Shown here: in pieces, positions 7,053 to 11,060 of the stretch
Layout: the number at the start of each line of letters is the position of its first letter
Position numbering within the stretch: position 1 is the stretch's first letter
From: Thermoprotei archaeon
GTDB lineage: Archaea; Thermoproteota; Thermoprotei; Thermofilales; B15-G2
Direction of reading: 5' to 3'
Assembly (NCBI GenBank): GCA_003649445.1
Contig: QMRV01000054.1
Coordinates: forward strand, 1 to 13,703
DNA length: 13,703 nt
Made by a program: the position numbers and the translations under genes
The notes under the pieces: model-generated
Told to the model about the DNA's origin: nothing
The model's database searches: none
Seen by the model: the letters and a program-made list of their open reading frames with translations, nothing else

Positions 7053-7187
7053 CCCCCGGTAGCTCAGCCTGGAAGAGCGTCCGGCTGTAGCCCCGTGCGT
7101 GGGGCACACCCCCAACAGCCTGTTAAGTAGGATGAGGGGGTGGCAGCAGAAACCGGATGGTCGCCGGTTCAAATCCGGCCCGGGGGA
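7053..7187 (+). tRNA. tRNA-Tyr (anticodon GTA) with a 61-nt intron
   Basis: The exons (7053-7090 and 7152-7187) join to a 74-nt tRNA. The acceptor is CCCCCGG/CCGGGGG with the C1-G72 pair typical of archaeal tRNA-Tyr; the D stem is GCTC/GAGC; the anticodon stem TCCGG/CCGGA with loop CTGTAGA gives GTA. The variable loop is TGGTC, the T arm GCCGG-TTCAAAT-CCGGC, and the discriminator A. No CCA is encoded. A T-run at 7198-7202 is a likely terminator. Confidence 0.95.
7091..7151 (+). other. Intron of tRNA-Tyr at position 37/38
   Basis: The splice sites fit a bulge-helix-bulge. Exon bases 7085-7088 (CUGU) pair with intron bases 7146-7149 (GCAG). The 3' bulge is AAA (7150-7152) and the 5' bulge AGC (7089-7091), each cut after its second base. 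The inner helix is not contiguous with the 5' bulge, so the motif is a relaxed form. Inside the intron are a CCCC/GGGG hairpin (7091-7104) and a CACCCCC/GGGGGTG-type stem (7107-7113 with 7136-7142). Confidence 0.85.
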
Positions 7188-7197
7188 CTTGCCTCTA

Positions 7198-7202
7198 TTT
7201 TT
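7198..7202 (+). terminator. T-run terminator after tRNA-Tyr
   Basis: A run of five T lies eleven bases after the tRNA 3' end, in the style of archaeal oligo-T termination. More T-rich sequence follows at 7220-7230. Confidence 0.5.
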
Positions 7203-7240
7203 CATAAATTCAAAATAATTTTATTTTTTAACAGAATAAT

Positions 7241-7591
7241 TTAGCTTCTATCTACGTAGCACTCTGTACTAGTAATCCAGACTTCTACTCTCATTAGTGT
7301 GTTGTTTCCTAGTATGCGGTAAGTGTATGCTTTTCCGAGAACTACTTGTGGTTTAACGCCTATAGTGTAATGGCGTGATATAGTGCCGTTAGGTAGGATC
7401 AATGTAGCTATGATGTACGCATTAGTGTCTATATTTCTGTTTTCTTTAAGCAAGTTAGCCGCTTTCTCTGCCAGCATCCATGCAAAGTTATCGTAATTTA
7501 CTATCCAGTGCTGGGCTTCAGTATATGAGTATAGTATTAGGAGTGAAACTAGTGTAAAGGAGAGTATTGAGACCATTAAGTCTATTCTCAT
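7241..7591 (-). CDS. Small membrane-anchored protein of the pilus operon, unknown function
   Basis: The 116-residue product has a short positive N-terminus (MRID), one hydrophobic segment at about 6-22, and an outside domain of about 90 residues with strand-like runs (YIIATLILPNGTI, TLMRVEVWITSTECYV) and an NGT sequon. It is the last gene of the pilus operon. The preceding TGA stop forms part of its GGTGA ribosome site, so the two genes are translationally coupled. The size and anchor suggest a minor pilin or an ArlF/ArlG-like stator or assembly component. It lacks the (K/R)(G/A) class III cleavage site of the neighbouring pilin, so processing like a pilin is not supported. I do not recognise a family. 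Confidence 0.7.
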   Translation of the reverse strand: MRIDLMVSILSFTLVSLLILYSYTEAQHWIVNYDNFAWMLAEKAANLLKENRNIDTNAYIIATLILPNGTISRHYTIGVKPQVVLGKAYTYRILGNNTLMRVEVWITSTECYVDRS

Positions 7592-7595
7592 TATA

Positions 7596-7600
7596 TCACC
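7596..7600 (-). promoter_or_regulatory. Shine-Dalgarno site made partly of the upstream stop codon
   Basis: On the minus strand GGTGA sits four bases before the ATG at 7591, and its TGA is the stop codon of the membrane platform gene. Confidence 0.75.
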
Positions 7601-8816
7601 TTATTAGAGATGGTAAAAGATATGTTAGTGTAATATATTTGCAAATTAAAGCTATTATTAGGAGTAATGGGAAGTAAAGGGCAAAATACAGCGGATTTCC
7701 TTCTCTAAGCATTGCACACATTAGGCTGAATGCGAGGACATTTACTGTGATTGCGAAGTCTAAAGTTACTTTAATTTCGTTCAGTTGAGTCAGTGTAGGG
7801 AGTCGAATGAAAGAGTATCCTATCACTAATATTCCTCTAGGTATTCTCTGCGAGAATTCTCCTATTGAGAATACTGTCAAGTATAGTGTTGAAACCGATA
7901 TAGCTATCATTATGGCTGAATATAATAATATAGCATTAAACTTACTTCTTATTCTCTTAACAGTTGTTACGTAAATTCTAGTATATTCTGTTAGTTTATC
8001 ATATGCTTCAGTACAGGGCGCATACGCTGAAATTAAGTAAAGCGTAGCTACAACAGCTTTCATTACTCCGTAATCAAATTTCTCGAAAAGTTTCTGCGGA
8101 GTCTCTTTTATTACTTTAAACACATTTTTTGAAGATACTTGGGAAGCAGTTTTGACTATATTAAGTAGTTGAGCCCTCAATTTAGTTTCTTTTAAGACAT
8201 TTATTCCCGAAAAAATTGATGCTGGAACTGATGCTACAATCAAAGAAATTACGATGTCCTTGAGTACTAGATACAGAGGAATGGCTGCTAAAAGCGATAA
8301 AAGTACTTCAGGCTTTCTGAACTTGTAGGAGTATATTGATATTACTACAGGTAAGTTTAGTGCAAGTATAACTAGAAGTGAAACTATTGATAAGAGAATT
8401 AGAATTAAAGGAGCTATTTCGGGTGAAGTGACAAGCATTAGAGTTGTAAGAAGGGTAGGCACTACTATTGCTAAAGAGTTCATGAGCGACGCGTTTGACA
8501 GAGTTTTCATTTCGGCTATTTCAGCTGAAGTCTTAAATTCTGCTAGTTTTTCTTCGATAAAACTTTTAAGTCCTCTTCTAGAGCCTGTGGTCTGAGATCT
8601 CAGTGCTTCTTCGTAGAGCTCGATGAAGTCTTTTGAAAATCCTTTTTTCTTAAGTTCTTTGCTACTACTGGGGCGTATAGGCAAGTAGCTGTAGAAGCCT
8701 AGTTTCTTTAAGTGAAAAAATGTTGAAAGTGGAGGGAGAGGCGATACTGAAAGAATTATACTGAGAGGTAGTGTATCACGTTTGCTTTTAAAATGTAAAG
8801 AAATATTATTAAACAT
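7596..8816 (-). CDS. TadC/FlaJ-like type IV pilus membrane platform protein (T2SSF domain)
   Basis: The 406-residue product has a soluble, basic N-terminal part (1-110), hydrophobic segments at about 112-130, 133-160 and 170-205, a second cytoplasmic helical region (206-293) rich in Lys/Arg, then membrane segments at about 295-317, 350-370 and 378-400. This loop-TM-loop-TM order is that of the T2SSF/TadC/ArlJ platform protein that sits in the membrane over the secretion ATPase. It is shorter than many archaeal ArlJ proteins (about 550 residues) and carries fewer membrane segments. It follows the pilin gene by 21 bp. The start ATG at 8816 is preceded only by a weak AGGGA sequence. The assignment rests on architecture and operon context more than on identical residues. 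Confidence 0.8.
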   Translation of the reverse strand: MFNNISLHFKSKRDTLPLSIILSVSPLPPLSTFFHLKKLGFYSYLPIRPSSSKELKKKGFSKDFIELYEEALRSQTTGSRRGLKSFIEEKLAEFKTSAEIAEMKTLSNASLMNSLAIVVPTLLTTLMLVTSPEIAPLILILLSIVSLLVILALNLPVVISIYSYKFRKPEVLLSLLAAIPLYLVLKDIVISLIVASVPASIFSGINVLKETKLRAQLLNIVKTASQVSSKNVFKVIKETPQKLFEKFDYGVMKAVVATLYLISAYAPCTEAYDKLTEYTRIYVTTVKRIRSKFNAILLYSAIMIAISVSTLYLTVFSIGEFSQRIPRGILVIGYSFIRLPTLTQLNEIKVTLDFAITVNVLAFSLMCAMLREGNPLYFALYFPLLLIIALICKYITLTYLLPSLIR

Positions 8817-8837
8817 GTTTAATTCCCTAGTAGACTG

Positions 8838-9281
8838 TTATCCTCTTGTAACTGTTGCAGTAAACTCTAGAGTTCCTCCGCTATACTCTATGACTATTTT
8901 TACTGAGCCTACGTTAGAGGGTATAGTGACTGTCGTTAAATCTAGCTCGAATTTAGTTGTCTGTCCAGCTGGGATATTTAGGTTAGTTTCTATGGGCCCC
9001 TGTGTAGTCGACTCGACAATTATCCATATTTTAACGTTTTCATCGAGATCAGCTCTTCCAATATTTTCGAGTACTGCTACTAGCTTAGGTGGAGTAGAGG
9101 AAGCTAAGATAACAGGAACTGGTCTTACATTCAGAATGGGCCTTGATGTCGCTGAAGTTACTAGAGAGATGAGCCACCATGCTATAAGCATTCCTACAAT
9201 TAGTGCGGCTACTATTATGAATAAGTAAGATATTGTTACGTCTCCCTTTTTATTTAATATTTTCCTTATTCTTGTCTTCAC
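8838..9281 (-). CDS. Type IV pilin-like protein with class III signal peptide
   Basis: The 147-residue precursor begins MKTRIRKILNKKG-DVTISYL. A basic leader ending Lys-Lys-Gly is followed by a hydrophobic helix at 16-40, the class III signal cut by archaeal PibD-type peptidases after Gly13. The mature part (about 134 residues) has the assembly helix and a C-terminal domain of beta strands (KLVAVLENIGRADLDENVKIWI; VGSVKIVIEYSG) like archaellin and adhesion pilin beta-sandwiches. The +1 residue is Asp, and no Glu occupies +5, unlike bacterial pilins. The start is GTG, chosen because a strong TATA box lies 27 bp upstream and because it gives a correct leader. It is likely the major filament subunit, although only one pilin is visible. 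Confidence 0.82.
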   Translation of the reverse strand: MKTRIRKILNKKGDVTISYLFIIVAALIVGMLIAWWLISLVTSATSRPILNVRPVPVILASSTPPKLVAVLENIGRADLDENVKIWIIVESTTQGPIETNLNIPAGQTTKFELDLTTVTIPSNVGSVKIVIEYSGGTLEFTATVTRG

Positions 9282-9304
9282 GAGAGTTTTGAAGAAGGTA
9301 GGGG

Positions 9305-9312
9305 TATATAAA
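9305..9312 (-). promoter_or_regulatory. TATA box dedicated to the pilin gene
   Basis: TTTATATA on the minus strand is centred 27 bp before the GTG at 9281, within the 54-bp gap after the ATPase gene. No ribosome site is seen between, so a leaderless pilin mRNA is likely in addition to the operon transcript. Confidence 0.65.
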
Positions 9313-9335
9313 TTATTCTACTCTGTTGCAAAAGA

Positions 9336-10613
9336 CTATATATTTTTCAATATATATGAGTAAACTTCTTCCGCATCTCCATCTACTATTATTGAGTCTA
9401 TAAACTTGAGGAATTTTTTATCTAGTATGTTTGGAGGATAAATTTTATTGAATTTATTGCCATCGCTTATATAAATTTCCGATACTGTGTAGTTGAATCC
9501 TTTAGGGGATACTTTTCGTTCAGTTTTTATGAATACATCAAATAGTCTAGGTATTTCGCTGGGCTCTATTTTCTCGATACTGCTTCTAATGAGTATTGCT
9601 AGAGACTCTACAGCTTTCTTAACTGAAGGGCTGTGATATGTTGTTATTGACGGAATTCCGGCCCTGCATACTTCAATCCAGCTTAAGATTTCTTCTCCTC
9701 GAAGCTCGCCTAGAACTAGAATATCGGGTCGCATCAGATAGAAGGCATCTCTTATCAACTGAGTTAAGTTTTCTCCTCTGCTTCTAGATATTAGAGGACT
9801 TGAAGGCAGCTGTAGCTCGGCTCTTGCTTCTACGATGCATATTCGTAGATAGGGAAAGAGTCTGTGCAGAGTAAAGAGCATGCTATTAAGTAAAGTTGTT
9901 TTTCCTGAACCTGATGGACCTGTTATAGTTATTCCTGTCTTGCTTAACATTAGTAGAATTAATCTCGCTGCTAGTTCTCTATCAACTATTTCTGTGAGTT
10001 GAGGAATTCTCTGTAGCCTTACTGCTACCAATTCAGGTTCAATGGAGACTTCAGGTAGCGATAGAAGTATTCTCCAGCCGTTGTAGTCGGCTTCAGCATG
10101 GGGCTTTGATATACTTAATTGGGCGCCACTGTATATTGCTAGAGACATTATTATTTTTTCGGGTATTAAGTTGTTCTCGGGGAATATTACTTTGAATCTA
10201 CCTTCAGGCGTTGTTATTCCGATATTCTTTCCTCTAATGAATACTTCTTTTACTTTTGGATGTCTTACAAGAGGATATATTTGTAACCATGGTTCGGTCA
10301 TAACTTTTGGCCACACATATACTTCTCTAAGATTATATTTCCAGCCGAAAGTACCTTCTTTTAGTTTTTCTACTAAGTCAAAGTTGTCGTAGCGGAGGTC
10401 TGGATGTTCTTTAGCTTTATTTTCTTTAAGCTTAGCTATGTATTCGCTTAGATTACTAATGCCTAAGCTAGGTTTTATGGGCTTTTTGGGAAGCGATATT
10501 CTAGGAGCTTTTAGCTTTATTTTCGGACCTGCTGTCTTCTGCTTTTTCTTGACCTGTTTTTTACTATTTACTTTACTTATTTTCTTTTGGAGAATTTTTA
10601 CTGCCTCCGACAT
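9336..10613 (-). CDS. Type IV pilus/archaeal secretion ATPase (GspE/TadA/ArlI family)
   Basis: The 425-residue ATPase powers filament assembly from the cytoplasmic face. After a Lys-rich, Pro-rich tail (1-50) comes an N-terminal domain (to about 190) with the SISKPHAEADYNGWR segment typical of archaeal members. The RecA-like core has Walker A GPSGSGKTT (232-240), an Asp-box-like segment IVEARAELQL (260-269), Walker B DILVLGE (297-303, Glu303), LRGEE (304-308) and a His-box-like TTYHSPS (324-330). All catalytic elements look intact. The ATG start is five bases after the stop of the coiled-coil gene, which indicates one transcript. It is closest in style to archaeal adhesion-pilus or archaellum ATPases. 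No archaellum genes such as arlH are present here, which favours a pilus. Confidence 0.93.
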   Translation of the reverse strand: MSEAVKILQKKISKVNSKKQVKKKQKTAGPKIKLKAPRISLPKKPIKPSLGISNLSEYIAKLKENKAKEHPDLRYDNFDLVEKLKEGTFGWKYNLREVYVWPKVMTEPWLQIYPLVRHPKVKEVFIRGKNIGITTPEGRFKVIFPENNLIPEKIIMSLAIYSGAQLSISKPHAEADYNGWRILLSLPEVSIEPELVAVRLQRIPQLTEIVDRELAARLILLMLSKTGITITGPSGSGKTTLLNSMLFTLHRLFPYLRICIVEARAELQLPSSPLISRSRGENLTQLIRDAFYLMRPDILVLGELRGEEILSWIEVCRAGIPSITTYHSPSVKKAVESLAILIRSSIEKIEPSEIPRLFDVFIKTERKVSPKGFNYTVSEIYISDGNKFNKIYPPNILDKKFLKFIDSIIVDGDAEEVYSYILKNI

Positions 10614-10618
10614 ATTTT

Positions 10619-10939
10619 CTACTCAAATAAAGATATAAATAAACTATATTTTTCCTTCTTTGATTTTAGTTCACTTATTTTTTCTTCGTATTTTGATATT
10701 TCTTGTTCTATTTCACTAATTCTTTCTTTTACAACAGATATAATATTATTATCTATATTGAATCCTAGGTCCTTTAAGACTTCGAGAACTACTTCGCCCT
10801 TTGGCTGTAAATCAACTTGAAAGCTTTCACTTGGCGTTTTCTGATCTAAAGACTCTAAAATTAGGCTTTCTTCAAAATCCTCTTTTTCAACTACTTCTTC
10901 TTCCTCTTTCTTTTTAAGGAAGCTCATATAGGCATTCAT
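10619..10939 (-). CDS. Small acidic coiled-coil protein, first gene of the pilus operon
   Basis: The 106-residue product is soluble and highly charged. Residues 9-30 are Glu/Lys-rich and probably disordered. A short folded segment (GEVVLEVLKDLGFNID) follows, then a coiled coil at about 67-102 (SVVKERISEIEQEISKYEEKISELKSKKEKY). There is no membrane segment. I do not recognise a family. Its tight spacing (five bases) ahead of the secretion ATPase suggests it binds the ATPase or its Lys-rich tail; the opposite charges of the two fit this, but it is inference. An alternative start at Met5 (10927) cannot be excluded; neither has a clear ribosome site. Confidence 0.65.
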   Translation of the reverse strand: MNAYMSFLKKKEEEEVVEKEDFEESLILESLDQKTPSESFQVDLQPKGEVVLEVLKDLGFNIDNNIISVVKERISEIEQEISKYEEKISELKSKKEKYSLFISLFE

Positions 10940-10979
10940 TGATTAAGTATTTTTATTTTTTTCTGTTTAGTTGCCAAAT

Positions 10980-10990
10980 AATATAAAAAT
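10980..10990 (-). promoter_or_regulatory. Probable TATA box of the pilus operon
   Basis: ATTTTTATATT on the minus strand lies about 46 bp before the first ATG, predicting a leader of about 20 nt. The 121-bp gap is AT-rich and divergent, so other boxes are possible. Confidence 0.4.
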
Positions 10991-11027
10991 TTCCATATAC
11001 TGCTAGGTATTTTTGTTCCAATGAATC

Positions 11028-11038
11028 TTATATTAAAA
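11028..11038 (+). promoter_or_regulatory. TATA box of the large surface-protein gene
   Basis: TTATATTAAAA is centred about 28 bp before the ATG at 11061 with no ribosome site between, consistent with a leaderless transcript divergent from the pilus operon. Confidence 0.55.
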
Positions 11039-11060
11039 TTACCTATGGAACAAGATATTG

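Noticed and set aside
7091..7151. Two separate introns, or a C/D box RNA, inside the tRNA-Tyr intron
   Set aside because: One intron restores a perfect 74-nt tRNA. AGGATGA resembles a C box with a mismatch, but I found no convincing D box or paired C'/D' boxes.
6792..7205. Two minus-strand open frames across the tRNA genes
   Set aside because: They run through complete tRNA cloverleaves and are antisense artefacts.
8782..9228. A 148-codon plus-strand frame opposite the pilin gene
   Set aside because: The minus-strand reading has a class III signal, membrane helix, promoter and operon context; the plus-strand reading has none.
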